NCBI GenBank assembly: GCA_025465385.1
Contig: JAODNG010000429.1
Coordinates: 1 to 5,333, forward strand
DNA from: Pseudonocardiales bacterium
GTDB taxonomy: Bacteria > Actinomycetota > Actinomycetes > Mycobacteriales > Pseudonocardiaceae
Length of the DNA stretch: 5,333 bases
Reading direction: 5' to 3'
Below are positions 5,332 to 5,333 of this stretch, one piece after another. Position 1 is the stretch's first letter. Each line of letters opens with the position of its first letter. Made by a program: the position numbers and the translations under genes. The notes below the pieces were generated by a model. The model saw only the letters and a program-made list of their open reading frames with translations. It was not told the origin of the DNA and ran no database searches.

Positions 5332-5333
5332 GT

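Overview
The window looks like chromosomal or large-plasmid DNA of a high-GC Gram-positive actinomycete (Mycobacterium, Rhodococcus, Gordonia or Nocardia type). The grounds are GTG starts, G/C-rich third positions, and protein families typical of that group; no species can be named from sequence alone. It reads as an accessory region shaped by repeated insertion-sequence activity.

Layout. (1) Positions 1-209, minus strand: the 5' end of a membrane-protein gene that runs off the left edge. (2) Positions 244-1928: a complete IS1380-family insertion sequence of 1685 bp, with 15-bp imperfect terminal inverted repeats (13/15 identical) and a 468-aa transposase on the plus strand. Its flanks, CTAA and CTAG, form an imperfect 4-bp target duplication. 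(3) Positions 1935-3605, plus strand: a galactose/glyoxal-oxidase-like copper-radical oxidase (seven kelch-type strands plus a C-terminal E-set domain) with the expected active-site Cys, Tyr and His residues. It has no signal peptide and starts six bases beyond the IS end, apparently inside a repeat module, so its original 5' part was probably removed. (4) Positions 3606-3875: a convergent gap with no recognisable gene. (5) Positions 3876-4184, minus strand: an unrecognised 102-aa protein with a good ribosome binding site and a likely C-terminal coiled coil. (6) Positions about 4314-4505, plus strand: a frameshifted, decayed IS6-family transposase remnant. (7) Positions 4593-5120, minus strand: a GNAT acetyltransferase with clearly lower G+C than its neighbours. 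(8) Positions about 5221-5331, minus strand: a second decayed IS6-like remnant with an internal stop.

How it fits together. There is no clear multi-gene pathway. The IS1380 element has separated the membrane-protein gene from the oxidase gene, and its right terminal repeat supplies the Shine-Dalgarno-like GAGG in front of the oxidase GTG. The two IS6 relics lie in inverted orientation on either side of the low-GC acetyltransferase, which suggests it arrived on a now-dead IS6-type composite element. I see no CRISPR array, tRNA, rRNA or convincing new multi-gene system. The most interesting points are the IS-oxidase junction and the relic cargo arrangement around the acetyltransferase.
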